64,000 nt of DNA, from the NCBI GenBank assembly GCA_949316235.1, contig OX438755.1, forward strand, positions 18,862,151-18,926,150, read 5' to 3'. Below the pieces are notes generated by a model. It saw only the letters and a program-made list of their open reading frames with translations. It had not been told where the DNA came from and searched no databases. Of this stretch, positions 9,640 to 20,560 are shown piece by piece (the first letter of the stretch is position 1; every line of letters begins with the position of its first letter). The translations under genes and the position numbers were made by a program. The stretch comes from Oegoconia quadripuncta. Lineage: Eukaryota > Arthropoda > Insecta > Lepidoptera > Autostichidae.

Positions 9640-9860
9640 TGGCGCGGTGATGACGTTCGCGGCAGCGCCCCTCGTGGAGGACGCGCTAGTCGCCCTTAGG
9701 GAACGAGCCTCCCCTTGTGAGGGGGGCAAGGCGGGGGGGGGGGGGGGGGGGGACCTGGAGCCGCTATTGCGTTCCCAGGTCCTCTCTACTGCCGATAAAG
9801 GTCGCCGCGGGGTTTTAGTGAGTATCCCTCCCGATAGGGAGGGGAGTCCTACATAACCGT
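9640..9860 (+). mobile_element. GC-rich retroposon segment
   Basis: A GC-rich island in AT-rich sequence shares long text (CCTCTCTACTGCCGA, GGTCGCCGCGGGGTTTTAGT, TCCCTCCCGATAGGGAGGGG) with the minus-strand insertion at 34899-35111. That copy has a poly-A tail and a target duplication, so this is a copy of a non-LTR or SINE-like element. It contains two stem-loops and a run of 20 G at 9733-9752. Confidence 0.7.
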
Positions 9861-10738
9861 CTCGCCGTGTCCCACCACCACTTAACACATCAACGACCGT
9901 GACTGACTGTTACTATTATCACCGACGCTTGGAAGAACCCGGTGAGTCGTTACTTAATAAGAAGTTGATCATGGAATTTGAGCAGGAGGAATTATAGACT
10001 AGATTGGATGAATTCCACAGAATGCATGCGAGGGCCAAGTTGTATGGCATGAGGGGTGTACATTATGTTTACTCTTCACCAGTAAACATCTCGGGTTCCA
10101 TGATCATAATTTAATATTAAGATTTATGCGAGGGTAAGTGGTCTGTAATTACCACCTTACTTAAAAATTTAAGCTTATCGGGCCTAGTGTCATTCTGATA
10201 TCCTATTCGCCTGTGTTGGCTTGATATTATATTGCAATTTCCCGAGCTACCCTATACCACGAGAGGCTGGTCTGTCGCTAGCAACGCCCGCGTTTCCCCG
10301 ACACATATAATCTTATAAGATGTAAATAAATACAATACCTATCAATAAATATCGTCGAAACTGCTTTCATCAAACATGGCCATGAACCTGTTTCGTCGAT
10401 CAAATCGGATCACGCATTATTGACATACCTACCTCCGGACAAAGACTGGACAAATACCCGACAACACCGTCGAACACACAACACCCGCCATTTTTCGTCG
10501 GGGGTTGAAAATATAATACAATAACAAAAATTATTTATTTTTTCTCACCACAAATGATGCTTTACAAAATGACTTTAGGTTATACATGGAAGACACTCCG
10601 TGAACCTAACATGCGAAATTTCGTTGGAACTCAAATTTTCTCCAAGTTTTTTTAATTTAATGATGTAATTGCGTGGAATAGGTAACAAACGCAACCGTCC
10701 AATGACACAGCGCTTTATTCGATAATGGCGTTTGTGAT

Positions 10739-11042
10739 AACATTGGGTTTACGATTCGGAGGTCGCGGGTTCGATCCCCAGCGAGGTACATGTTTAAGTA
10801 CTCGGCTTGGTTGGTGGTAGGACATTTTAAATGTCCGCCTGGCTAGCTACCACCATCTTATCTAAATCTGCCGCCAAGCAGCAATGTTACTAGCATTCTT
10901 GTGTTCCGGTTATCAAAGATAAGATAGCCAGACCCCCAAATGTGTTGGGGTTTCCCGGTCAATGCGCTTCCACCTTCGACCTCATCGACCCTTAACATCA
11001 TGTGTGATTGGCGTCAAATATAAACCCGTTGTGCATAAAAAA
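10739..11042 (+). mobile_element. SINE-A, 5'-truncated
   Basis: It starts at CATTGGGTTTACGATTCGG, lacking the A box, and runs through the B box, CTGGCTAGCTACCACC and the tail GTTGTGCATAAAAAAC. Confidence 0.88.
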
Positions 11043-11363
11043 CAAAGCATTTGTGGGAAAACTGGTGCCTGAAAAGGAAGGACTAGAATTACAGATTAGG
11101 TATTAGATAATAAAGTACACCTGTAGCCAACTGTACAATAAATAAACACAGAATTCATTTATTTCCCGATTGACACCTGTTACACAGCACAAACACAACT
11201 GCAGTCGGCATCAGATATTCAATTACGACCCGACATTTTGGCCCTCACTGCGGTGGCGATGGCATTTCCAAATGTCATTTTATAATCGACTTGCTGGTAA
11301 TCGTTTATAGGGCATTTACACGTGGCGCTGTAGCATTCGCTATTAGTTTTGATTAGCGAAATT

Positions 11364-12207
11364 CAATTCAAATCAAATATATTTATTAATTCAAATGGTG
11401 CAAAACATAAAATCCATATAATAATGCTTTTTATTTATGCACAACGGGTTGGTACTTGACCTCAATCACACCTGATGTTAAGTGAAGATGAGGTCGAAGG
11501 TGGAAGCGTACTGATCCGGAAACCCCAACACATTTGGGGGACTGGCTATCTTATCTCTGACAACCGGAACACTACAATGCTATTAACATTGCTGCTTGGC
11601 GGCAGATTTGTATAAGATGGTGGTAGCTAGCCAGGCGGACATTTAAAATGCCCCACCCCCAACCAAACCGAGTACTTAAACATGTACCCCGCTGGGGATC
11701 AAACCCGCGATCTCCGAATCGTAAACCCAATGTTGTTTACATTGATCCACGGAGGCGGTTAAAATACTTAATTGCATCATGTAACACTGGTGTCTGAACT
11801 AGGAAAATACTGTGTTTCAATGTGAAGTTAAGCAATGTCTGACATGGGTGACCACTAATACGAATGTTTACGTCGGCGGGCACATTAAATAGTCGGTCCG
11901 GGTTGTTTTCAATTGAAGGCAGTCGTTTACAAACTTGGCCCCATCTTAGGAATAAATTTAAAGAAATTAATATTATTAACATTAGCATCGCAATATGTTT
12001 ATGAAAACTTAATGTCGAAATGGAAGCACGCGATCCCAGTAAACGTCTATTCACTCTGCTCTTGAAGATCCCAAGGTGGTAGGACTCAAGAAAGACTGAC
12101 GCCGGAAGGGAATTCCATGACTTGGCTGTTCGGATGATGAATGAAGAATCGAACTTCTTAGTGCGAATGTTCGGTATATTAACTATATACGGGTGGAATC
12201 CCTCCAC
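11364..12207 (-). mobile_element. Jockey-like element 3' portion, split by a SINE-A
   Basis: A minus-strand frame (about 12207 to 11765) reads FIIRTAKSWNSLPASVF, then GIFKSRVNRRLLG, the C-terminal motif of lepidopteran jockey-like ORF2 proteins. The 3' UTR continues past the SINE-A (11427-11764) into an AATCAAAT-rich tail at 11364-11400. The apparent frame includes SINE sequence at its end and has no intact reverse transcriptase. Confidence 0.72.
11427..11764 (-). mobile_element. SINE-A, full length, nested
   Basis: From the tail (TTTATGCACAACGGGTTGGT on plus) to the head (CCACGGAGGCGGTTAA on plus), all family parts are present. It sits inside the jockey-like 3' UTR at 11364-12207, so it is younger than that copy. 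Confidence 0.9.
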
Positions 12208-12594
12208 ACGTCTAGTGGTCCGAATTTTTTGGTGATTTTCATCAAACGTGGCTAACCTATCCCCTCGTTAACCGCACTCAAAACGGATATTACTAAGATA
12301 CAAAGGCTGGACACACAATCAACGCAACTCAATCACAAAGATAACAAATATACAGAAAACTGTTAGTTCCTAGAAATATCTCGCAGCTTCGTAATGAAAT
12401 GGTGATCAAATATTAAATTTTAATTTCATTCTGTAAGCTCGCAGACAGTTTCGTTACATTGCGGACAGATGACAGGGATAAAGGGGGCCGAGAGGATGGA
12501 AGCTGCGGTTAATTTAATTGAACTGTTACTCTGTCACGTTCTACTATGCTAGCATTGAATTCTAGAGAGAAATATTCGAATTCACTGTTGATCT

Positions 12595-12857
12595 ACAGGA
12601 TGAAATTTAATTCGTGTAATTCCTGTTTACTGGTGACTCAAATCCTGATTACGAGCAACGTTCCACTAGGAACCAAATCCGAATTCAACAGAGAATTATT
12701 GGACTTCCATACTAAAGGTGGTTTCAGAATGGTTTACTTCGTATGAGTGTTCCAAATTTTTATGATCCAATGCGACTATGGTTCCTTGAGGAAAGTTGTG
12801 CGTAATCAAGAGTGAAGTCACCAGTTAGTGGGAATTATACGAATTCAAATTCACCCT
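12595..12857. mobile_element. MITE G, about 263 bp
   Basis: The left end CAGGATGAAATTTAATTCG, then TAATTCCTGTTTACTGGTGA, mirrors the right end (TCACCAGTTAGTGGGAATTA, then ACGAATTCAAATTCACCCT). The element is flanked by TA on both sides, as for mariner/Tc1-type insertions. Relatives lie at 21129-21572 and 45190-45757. Confidence 0.75.
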
Positions 12858-12872
12858 ATATATTTACCATGT

Positions 12873-12945
12873 CATGGCCTGCCTGGCAATTGAACTCGGA
12901 CCTCCCAAATTGTCTTAACCGCTAAGACACCGACGACGCTCTCAT
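12873..12945 (-). mobile_element. SINE-D head fragment
   Basis: Minus-strand GTCGGTGTCTTAGCGGTTAA and a degenerate B box match the head of SINE-D. Confidence 0.7.
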
Positions 12946-12956
12946 TTATATATGTA

Positions 12957-13190
12957 CTAGCTTTCCTCCCGCAACTTCGTCCGCGTGGAAGATTTTATCA
13001 AAACACAAACAACAAACTTTCATCCCCTATTTTATCTCCTTGGGGGTAGAATTAATCAAAATCCTTTCTTAGCGGATGCCTACGTCATAACATCTACCTG
13101 CATGCCAAATTTCAGCCCGATCCGTCCAGTGGTTTGGGCTGGGCGTTGATAGATCACTATGTCAGTCACCTTTGAGTTATATATATTTAG
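12957..13190 (+). repeat. Repeat H, diverged copy
   Basis: It starts ACTAGCTTTCCTCCCGCAAC with TTCGTCCGCGTGG and continues with GCCAAATTTCAGCCCGATCC, the usual order of this repeat. It is old and lacks the conserved 3' end. Confidence 0.6.
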
Positions 13191-13199
13191 ATTTATTTA

Positions 13200-13320
13200 T
13201 AAAAAAAAATGTATTTGTGTAATATATCAACCATCCGGTATCCATAATACAAGCCTAGTTGCTTAGTGTGGAACTAGATGGCTCTGTGCATATGTGCAAA
13301 CATATTTATATCTATTTTGG
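13200..13320 (+). mobile_element. SINE-B 3' half
   Basis: TATCAACCATCCGGTATCCA, then GTGTGGAACTAGATGG and ATATTTATA form the SINE-B 3' part without the head. Confidence 0.78.
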
Positions 13321-14094
13321 AGGTCAAAATATTCACATTGATTAAACTCTCAGCATGAGGTATCTATAAAATTTTTGTATACTAGTGTATTGGGCTTTGT
13401 AAATTAAAATAATACAAAAAAATGTAACTTTCGATCACGTAGTGAAACATCAAACATCACTGGCTCCATAGCTCGTTGCATGACCTTTCTATTGAGGCCA
13501 ATAATGAGAAACCACGTTTATCAATGGCTTTATACGTAACCTGCAACCGTACACCCGGAACCACAAAAAAGTAGTCTCTATTTCTAATAAAACTGAAGTC
13601 CAGCAGAAAAATCGTAACCACCAACCAAGGCCCCTGACGGAGGGATTATGCATAACAAATTTAATTACGAGCTCAAATCTTAAAGTTTCCTGTAAGGCGA
13701 TGTACCTAAAGACCCGAGCGTAAATCGGGAAAGTTTCACAAATTCCATTAATATTACAGCGTGGCAAGAGAAAAATATTTCTCAAATATTGGACGAAAAC
13801 TTCCCGATTCGCGGTTTTATCAATTTTATGGAAGTGGAGCGTCAAAGGCGCTTATTTCAATTCATATATCAATAACGCCGCCACGACTGCAAGTAACAGG
13901 CCAAGTTTGAAAAATTGCGGCGGCATCTTGTATTAATATTTCATCAAATCAAAATTTATTAGATGAAACCACGTTCCAAATGGATGAGACCACATTTCGA
14001 GATGAAACGGGTGCTTCCAATTGGATAAATAATTGCTATCACAAGTGAATATCTACTTGATTGGATTCTGCGATTGGAATGGTGGGAAAACTTA

Positions 14095-14310
14095 TCATTA
14101 TTTCTTTTTAGCCGACTGCCCGAGAAGGGGGGTAATGTTTTTCGAGTGTATGTATGTCCATTCCTTTGGCGAATCCTGTAGTCTAAACGGCTTCACCGAT
14201 TTTGAAGTGCATGTCATACGATAGATACATTTTATGGTAAAAAATCTAACATGGCGTCCGCAAATACACGTTTTGTTGTCGGGTTTTTTTTTGGTGTTCA
14301 AACTTAAGTT
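14095..14310 (+). repeat. Repeat E
   Basis: It opens TAGCCGACTGCCCGAGAAGG, continues TAATGTTTTTCGAGTGTATG and TCCTTTGGCGAATCCTGTAG, then ATGGCGTCCGC, and closes with GTCGGGTTTTTTTT. The short inverted ends (CCGAC/GTCGGG) and constant length of about 220 bp suggest a non-autonomous DNA element. At least eight copies or fragments are in the window. Confidence 0.75.
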
Positions 14311-14611
14311 ATTTTCATAAAATTTACAGACACCACAGAACCCGTTTTGCTTTAGCGATTGTCAGTTCTGCGACAGATATGACCTGCCTATGCCACTTCA
14401 GCCTGCTAAGAGTGCTATGTCGACTTTAGTTCTCTAGTGTATCACAATCCGGATCCTGGCTCCGAGCATATCTCTTTCCATAACACACTGTGTAATTCTA
14501 AGCTTTTGGACAAATCGTATCGTCGGCTTCCGCTCTATCTTAACGTTATACGGAATTAAAGGCGCATTTACAGTGCGAGCTAGCAAAGTCGCATTTTATG
14601 TGTATTTTTAC

Positions 14612-14786
14612 CTGACTGACTATCCGGTCTTCTACACATATTTTGTGGCGAGCCGACAATTTTCAAGCCACGATTACTATTGGCATTATTATTCGCGGTA
14701 CCCTTTTGCTTCCTGAACATTAACATTCTCTGTGTTGTGGCGCTGTCCGTGGTGTCAAAAGCTTTAGCAAATACTTGCAAATTTCC
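14612..14786 (-). other. Possible cassette exon of unknown identity
   Basis: On the minus strand 175 bp lie between AATTTTTTTAG/GGA and TCAG/GTAAAA. They are open in the phase that Camta would use, encoding GNLQVFAKAFDTTDS, then ATTQRMLMFRKQKGT, an Asn-rich stretch and RRPDSQS. The peptide matches nothing I recognise. It lies in the intron between two phase-0 Camta exons. Since 175 is not divisible by three, inclusion would frameshift and stop in the exon at 2900-3044. It could be a regulated frame-breaking exon, a relic of a mobile gene, or chance. Confidence 0.3.
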
Positions 14787-14983
14787 CTAAAAAAATTATT
14801 GTTTTTTACTTTGGTTCTAATGTTGATATAATCAGAGGTGAAGCCATGTCTACAATATAGGTTAACTTAATGTAGAGCGTGGAAACCTACCGAGTTACTC
14901 AGGTTTCTCCATTGTATGTGAACTCCAGTTTGATGTTAATAAATTTATCTTAATTTTTATATGATTTTTGCGTAATCACTATA

Positions 14984-15115
14984 ATCAAAGTCAAAAATGG
15001 TTTATTTTGTAGGTACATAGGGTAAACTTAAAATAATCTGATTTTACATTTTTTTATGTACTGCTTATTCAAAAGTTCAAAAGGTTCATAGCCAGAGAGA
15101 CAGACATATTCTGTT
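14984..15115 (-). mobile_element. CR1/Rex1-like 3' UTR fragment
   Basis: Plus text CAAAGTCAAAAATGGTTTAT, then GGTACATAGGGTAAACTTAA and ATCTGATTTTACATTTTT, is the inverse of the 3' ends at 24717-24812 and 53308-53800. Confidence 0.7.
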
Positions 15116-15358
15116 GCACCCTGAGTGAATTCATAACGATACGCTGCTATAAGAGAGGGAAATAAATTGTACATATTTCACTATCGAATTAGGTACCAAA
15201 CCTGTAATGATAGAAGTAAGATGGAAATAAATAAATAAATTATTATTTTTTTGACATTATATTAGATTTTCAAAAATGTACTGTGACGAATAGGCTACTA
15301 ATTCGGCACTGACGACAGTGTGCGCTGAGCCTTACTATATTAAATTGTAGTAACTCAC

Positions 15359-15430
15359 CTGCAATAGCCAGTAACACCTCCGGTGGAATGTGGGGAGGAT
15401 GGCGGAATGCACGTAACAGCCGTAGATGCA
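15359..15430 (-). CDS. Camta: Camta exon, central CG-1 domain
   Basis: This 72-bp minus-strand exon lies between the acceptor TTGTCCACAG and the donor CAG/GTGAGT. It encodes 24 residues: CIYGCYVHSAILPTF followed by HRRCYWLLQ. This is the centre of the CG-1 domain, with the conserved Tyr-Gly-Cys-Tyr-Val-His and His-Arg-Arg-Cys-Tyr-Trp-Leu-Leu segments of animal and plant CAMTA proteins. Both ends are phase 0, so it joins seamlessly to the exons at 46277-46412 and 2900-3044. The flanking introns are about 30.8 kb on the 5' side and about 12.3 kb on the 3' side, and both are full of retroposons. The exon is too short to appear as an open frame of note and was recognised from motif and splice sites. 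Confidence 0.95.
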
Positions 15431-16914
15431 CTGTGGACAATAACACAGGGTGTAGTTAAACAGATAAATTCTATGGCACATAGGTATGGTTGTAAGACCC
15501 CTATTTATTGCACTAAAGATATTGGGGTCTAAATCAGAGGTCCAATTTTCGTACCGCTTGGACGGTTTCTACGATTAAAACAAAACTTAAATATTTCTCT
15601 ATAAACGCGTTACGGCAATCATTGATGATCTCAAGGCTTGTTATCTGTAAAATACCCTGAATCTGGGTAAAATTATAACCAATTTTTGACTGAAAAAGAA
15701 ATACGCTAGTAATCTACAAGGCAATAGAAGTGATTTGGTTTTACACAAATTCTATTTTAATAATAGAACTAAAGAGAATAATTTAAAGTTACTCGTTTTT
15801 TATTTCGATACTGCTGCAAATTTTACCGAAATAGCTTATAAACGTCCCTGCAAAACAATATTAAATGATTTTGTGTTTTAAAATTCATTTTCTATGATTA
15901 AAAAAAAATATCTCTCATATCCGCCCAAACACTCAAGGTAGAGGAGTCTTTAAATGAAGAGCATTGTTCCACGTTTTTCAATCACACTATAAAGACATCC
16001 AGTGTTTCAGTCACACAATACATGACCTGAATTAAAATATAGTGTACTTTTTATTCCAAAATTTTAAATAAATACTGCCGGACTAATAAGCATTAAAATA
16101 AGGGGTACCTGTCATACGAAAATTTTAAAAAAACACCGCCCGGCGATAGACTTAGGCCTGTATTTATAAGCGTAGATCTGCGCTTGAGCATAGTTATAAA
16201 GAGATGCCGCTATACAAGTTACATAAAGCAGTCTCATTTTAACTGTCCCATTTATTGTTCATTCATTCGGAAGACTGGTCATAAATAACAAACTTTGACA
16301 TAAAATTCCATAACAGTGACTTAACAGACGGTCTATGGCTGAATATAGGATAGAAAAACAAATACACAGAGATATTCCAAAACAAGCCTAACCTAGAATT
16401 GGCACCTGCACTAACTTCGTTACTCGACATGCCTTTCGATATCAACACTGCCTCAAGTTTAAAGCTTACAGCGATAAATACTGTTTTAAACTTCAAATAC
16501 CATTGGTCCATTTTGTTGAGTGGTCCACTTTCTCGGATGATTCCGAAATAATCACCGTAAGATATTGCATAAGTGAAATTAAAATTGTAATGGGATTTTT
16601 TTTTTTAATTTCAAAGGTTTTGCGAAGTTTTATTTCGAACCGCGGAAGCAGGATGTACGAAAGTAATAAATGTAATATAAAATATATGAAAATATCGTCA
16701 ATTACATCAGTTTTGGACCTGAAAGTGATAAGTAAATGTAGTAATTAGAGAAATAAACTTACACCACTATCGCAAAATTATCACTTTTACAAAACGAAAA
16801 AAAAATGATCGAAAACCAAAAGGACAATGGAAAATAATTTGACTTGTTAAAATAAGTTGACTGGAAGAAATCCCTTTGGGATAAGTCCGCCGTTGTACTC
16901 AATTTATGTATCAA

Positions 16915-16983
16915 TGCAAAATTAATGTATTGCCTTTTTGTACAATAAAGCGTTTACAAACAAACAAACAAACAAACAAACAA
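16915..16983 (+). mobile_element. Retroposon 3' tail with (CAAA)n
   Basis: ATTGCCTTTTTGTACAATAA, then AGCGTTTACAAACAAACAA and further CAAA units is a typical non-LTR or SINE 3' end with an A-rich microsatellite. A shorter relative is at 5505-5530. Confidence 0.55.
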
Positions 16984-17269
16984 TAATTATAATTAACAAT
17001 CGTAATTCGATATAACCAGTTCAAACGATTCTCGACCTTAGTGTAGTATTGGTATTTCACCCCCACAAAATGGCCAGCACTCACATTACATAAATATAAT
17101 TTTAATTGGCTGTTCTACTGCAGAATAATAAAAAACACAATGTTATTTGTTTACAGATATATTAATTAGAAGACTCTATATAATAATGTTTACAGGCATA
17201 CCTTGTAATTATTTCATTTAGTTTCACTTTGCGTGGTTTTTTGCAGTAGTTACTCTTTGGGTCTATTCA

Positions 17270-17540
17270 AGGTGTTATTTAACCCCGACGAAAAATGACG
17301 GGCGTTGTGAAATGAAATGAAAATCATTTATTCATGTAGGCAATACAATATGCACTTATGAACGTCATTTGTTTTTTAAACTACCACTAGCTCGGAACGC
17401 GACCACTACTGAGAAGAGCTAGCGAGAAACTCAGAGGGTTTGTCTCTGTGTTTGTGTGTTTGGCTACATTGTATTTGAATGTGTGCTTGTCCAGTTTGTC
17501 TTCGGACATATCTCAATAACGTGTAATCCGATTTGAGTCC
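17270..17540 (+). repeat. Repeat with CCCCGACGAAAAA head, split by an insertion
   Basis: AACCCCGACGAAAAATGACG at 17280-17300 and GTGTGTTTGGCTACATTG to GTAATCCGATTTGAGTCC (17446-17540) are two parts of one dispersed repeat, also present unsplit at 28920-29115. A CR1/Rex1-like tail (17311-17445) lies between them. Confidence 0.65.
17311..17445 (-). mobile_element. CR1/Rex1-like 3' end, very short insertion
   Basis: It starts with GAAATGAAATGAAAATCATT. The next 120 bp (CACTTATGAACGTCATTTG, ACTACCACTAGCTCGGAACG, and on to GTTTGTCTCT) appear identical to 60470-60610. It is a 5'-truncated tail of the element whose reverse transcriptase is at 60674-61447. Confidence 0.85.
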
Positions 17541-17545
17541 AGCGG

Positions 17546-17694
17546 TTCTATTACACAATTTCATCGTTATCGTCATCGGTTACGTATAGACGTGTGATTG
17601 GTGGGCTCATCGCTCGCTCGGTAATTTGACGGTTTCTCATTGGTCAACGTAATCGATGACGACACCGATGAAGTTACATAATCTAAAGGCAGTT
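17546..17694. mobile_element. MITE F, about 147 bp
   Basis: The left end CTATTACACAATTTCATCG, then TTATCGTCATCGGTTACG, is mirrored at the right end by CGTAATCGATGACGACACC, then GATGAAGTTACATAATCT. A second copy lies at 21388-21534. Short size and inverted ends of about 37 bp mark a non-autonomous DNA transposon. Confidence 0.8.
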
Positions 17695-18334
17695 TTCTTT
17701 TATATCTATAGATTTATTTTATATTACGTTTAGTTCCTCGGGGATTTATAAATTTGCGATTTATCTATTCTATTATTACAGACATGTTTCTTTCATTATA
17801 ATAATGTACAACGAAATTAGTGACATATTTTGAACAGTGGTTAACTATAAAACTCATTAAGTTTAAGCCTCGAATTTTTATACTTCCCCCGAAGTATTTA
17901 TTACTTCTATCATCAATCATCGTCAGGCTCTAGATGTCATTAATGCTTGTTTGTACTTGAAACCGTGCCTTAACATTAAGCGTAATTATCAGTGTTAGAG
18001 CCATTAGCTGAACAACTCTCGTTCCCTACTCCCCTAATCGCTACCGGTCATCGCTTACGACCATTAAGAGCTTGCACTCGACGGCCGCAGTTGTGCCATA
18101 TGTATTATTCAGCGGTACGTGCTTCTCCCAACGTACATCTACCATCGGTATTGGTGAGGGAATTTCACCTTTTAACCTTTTTAACTTCCCGTAAGATAGC
18201 TTGTACATTTATTTCTTATGTAAATGTAGAAGTCGTGGATTTCAGAGAATCGGTCTTGAAGTTCTTGCGGAATCTTTTTGCAGTTTAATTGAGTCTTTCG
18301 AGATTTACATTTGGGTAGTTTAGGCGACGTACAT

Positions 18335-18606
18335 GACGACCTGTTTAGTGTAGTGGTTAGAAACTCTGCTACTATACCAAAGGGTCGCGGGTTCGAATCC
18401 CGCTAGGGGCATATATTTGTATGATGAATACAGACATATGTTCCCGAGTTATGGATGTTTTTCATTTTTACATGTATTTATTTACAAAAAAAAAGTATTT
18501 GTGTAGTTTATCAACCATCTGGTATCCATAACACAAGCCTAGATGCTTACTGTGGACCTAGATGGCGCTGTGTGTTTGTGCAGACATTTATTATTATTAT
18601 TATTAG
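18335..18606 (+). mobile_element. SINE-B, full length
   Basis: The head GACGACCTGTTTAGTGTAGT, B box GGTTCGAATCC, body GTATGATGAATACAGACAT, and 3' part ATCAACCATCTGGTATCCAT to TAGATGGCGCTGTGTG are followed by a (TTA)n tail. Confidence 0.9.
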
Positions 18607-18658
18607 CGTGCTCAATGCGACGCTCGGTCCAAACGTTGAAAAGTAAACTACCAAAATA

Positions 18659-18735
18659 CTAAGCGGAGGTTGCAGGTTCGATATCCAGCGGGCTGTTATT
18701 TAGTACTTGGTTTGTGATTGGACACTTTTAGATGT
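18659..18735 (+). mobile_element. SINE-A head, degenerate
   Basis: GCGGAGGTTGCAGGTTCGAT, then CCAGCGGGCTG and GTACTTGGTTTGTGATTGG correspond to the B box and following segment of SINE-A with several changes. Confidence 0.55.
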
Positions 18736-19879
18736 TCCCCTTTTCAGAAGTCAAAGCAGTAATATTAAGAATAACAATCGTTTATTTGACTCATCCATAC
18801 ATGCGAAAATAACCAGTGAACACAGTGAACTTGGAACCGAAGATAACAGATATCGATGGTTGTATCACAAAGTCCTCAACAACCATGTTGTTAGACCGAA
18901 GCGTATAACATATGGTTTGTTGCCTCAGACCATAGATTGAAAGGTATTCAAGGCGACAACTCAACTCATTATTAATCTGTGCCCTAATTGTTTGTCCTTC
19001 AATCAAACATGAAATTTAAACAGTTGAAATTGTTCGATTTACTAAATAAATAATATGTTTATACTCGCAAATTTGGGGCCTTTGATTTTGACACATTATT
19101 CCAAATCAACGACATTCGTCGAACGAGAGAATGTTGACAGGATTGTGGTGATTCTGCTGTTTGAGATAAGATTGTCCTCCAAATATTTTTGGGATTTCAT
19201 GTGTTCCACCTCCACCTTTTGAATGAGGTCAAGCCAAGCGATTACCTATTATGCATCATAATTATCTAATATATTCTTCACAGAGCAAACTTAGACCAAG
19301 AAAACTTTAGGTCAAATTTCCACGTTCTCGAAATCAATATATTTCGGCTTAACAGTATGTCAAAGTTTCAGAGACAGAAATTATATTGCCCTTGATTTAT
19401 ATTCTACGGATATGGTCGCGACAAATCTGGTGAACAAATCTTTTTCGCGCTTTTCTTAGTAGATAAAATAGCGCCATCTCTTAAAATCCTCAGGAACTAA
19501 TAGGACTGCTGAGAATAAATGGTCAAAACTATCGCGCACAACCAAATTTTTTTTAGTCTGTGCTCACAATCGGTCACATAAAATATACTTAAGAGACAAA
19601 CGCATGTTTTTTGGTCAATTTCATGTGGTAATTGATGCATTTTTTACAACATAAATCAGCATTTGATATGTCCGTTCGCAACCGAAGCCGGTGTGTGACT
19701 GAGTTCCCATTGGTTCCAAACTTCCATTTTAACACCAGTGAAGTGGTACCATTTTGTTTTTTTTAACAATACAATAATTCTTTATTTGTGAATATAGGTA
19801 GGTTCACATGTCAAGATGTAACAGTAAATTATGTGCACTATATTCTACCTCATACTTATGTAGACAAATATTAATGAAA

Positions 19880-20088
19880 TACTGTTGTACCTTTTTGTAA
19901 TATAAAAACCCGTTTTAAAAAGAGCAATCCCTCGAGTTACTTGCTTTTCTTCTCAGGGGAAAATTGCCTTTTGAATAAGCTGTAGCTTAAAACATGTAAA
20001 ATCTGACTGTTTTAAGTGTACCCATGCATGCTCGTTTGCCGCCCTCTCATATAAAAAAAAAAACCCTGTGTACTAACAAAATAAAGCA
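19880..20088 (+). mobile_element. CR1/Rex1-like 3' UTR
   Basis: TACCTTTTTGTAATATAAAA, CTTCTCAGGGGAAAATTGCC and ATCTGACTGTTTTAAGTGTA, closing with AACAAAATAAAGCATT, match 24030-24290 and 24717-24812. A tiny jockey-like tail (20024-20062) interrupts it. Confidence 0.78.
20024..20062 (+). mobile_element. Minimal jockey-like 3' tail, about 39 bp
   Basis: ATGCATGCTCGTTTGCCGCC, CTCTCATAT and a run of A are the last bases of the jockey-like family seen at 3970-4110 and 43677-43880. It lies between ACCC and ACCC of the CR1-like 3' UTR, which reads as a short target duplication. Confidence 0.7.
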
Positions 20089-20091
20089 TTA

Positions 20092-20560
20092 TTTAGAATA
20101 GAATAGAATATGATTTATTTGCTCTTGAATAGGGTACATTACATTAGGTGTTATTACAATAAGGTCCTCCTAGTTCAGTCATAATAATGACATGCCAATA
20201 TTTGACAATATCCAATTTTGACATCAAGAAATCAAGAAATGCATGCAAGCATGCATTTAATTGTCCTTGTGATCCAAGAACTCTTTAATGGAATAAAACG
20301 AGTATTGCAGAAGCCACATTTGTAATTCCTTTTAAAGCTATTGAATGCTTGATCCTTGAGATGTGTCGGAATGCTATTATATATTAGTTTACCCATGAAA
20401 TAGCAGTTTTTTTGAAACCGCGTGGATTTGGGAATTTCGTTTTTTCAGGGTACCGAGTATTTATTTGTACCACATCCTTATCCTTTACTTTGACTTGTGA
20501 TTGATTTTGACTGAGATAATTTAATAAGAACCGATTTAGGGTACTGTGAATGGGGCAATG
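20092..20560 (-). mobile_element. Non-LTR element C-terminal end with (TTCTA)n tail
   Basis: Plus text begins TAGAATAGAATAGAATATGA, the inverted tail. The minus strand encodes GKLIYNSIPTHLKDQAFNSF, then KRNYKCGFCNTRF, a form of the conserved non-LTR C-terminal motif (IYN-IP-LK-FK). It is 5'-truncated. Confidence 0.68.

Larger units (their letters stand above)
3045..15358 (-). other. Camta intron of about 12.3 kb
   Basis: This intron separates the exons at 15359-15430 and 2900-3044. Its repeats are listed separately. Stretches where I see nothing identifiable are 3320-3960, 4339-4982, 5416-5800, 5961-6495, 6926-7150, 7658-8190, 8601-8888 (weak repeat H-like text), 9013-9329 (possibly a non-LTR 3' UTR in minus orientation), 9870-10738, 12208-12594, 13321-14094 and 14311-14611. 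The minus-strand frame at 13489-13845 (118 codons) has no recognisable domain and I do not call it a gene. Confidence 0.85.

Noticed and set aside
13489..13845. 118-codon open frame on the minus strand
   Set aside because: No recognisable domain, no splice logic tying it to Camta, and frames of this size are common in the window. The AT-rich composition and unusual residue mix argue against a gene.
17992..18288. 98-codon plus-strand frame
   Set aside because: No domain, no context and no second evidence. Composition is like the surrounding intron.
18345..18412. tRNA gene candidates (TGGTGTAGTGGTTAG with GGTTCGAATCC), here and at every SINE head
   Set aside because: The sequences keep Pol III A and B boxes but do not fold into a complete cloverleaf with an acceptor stem, and each is followed by the same SINE body. 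They are SINE heads, not tRNA genes.
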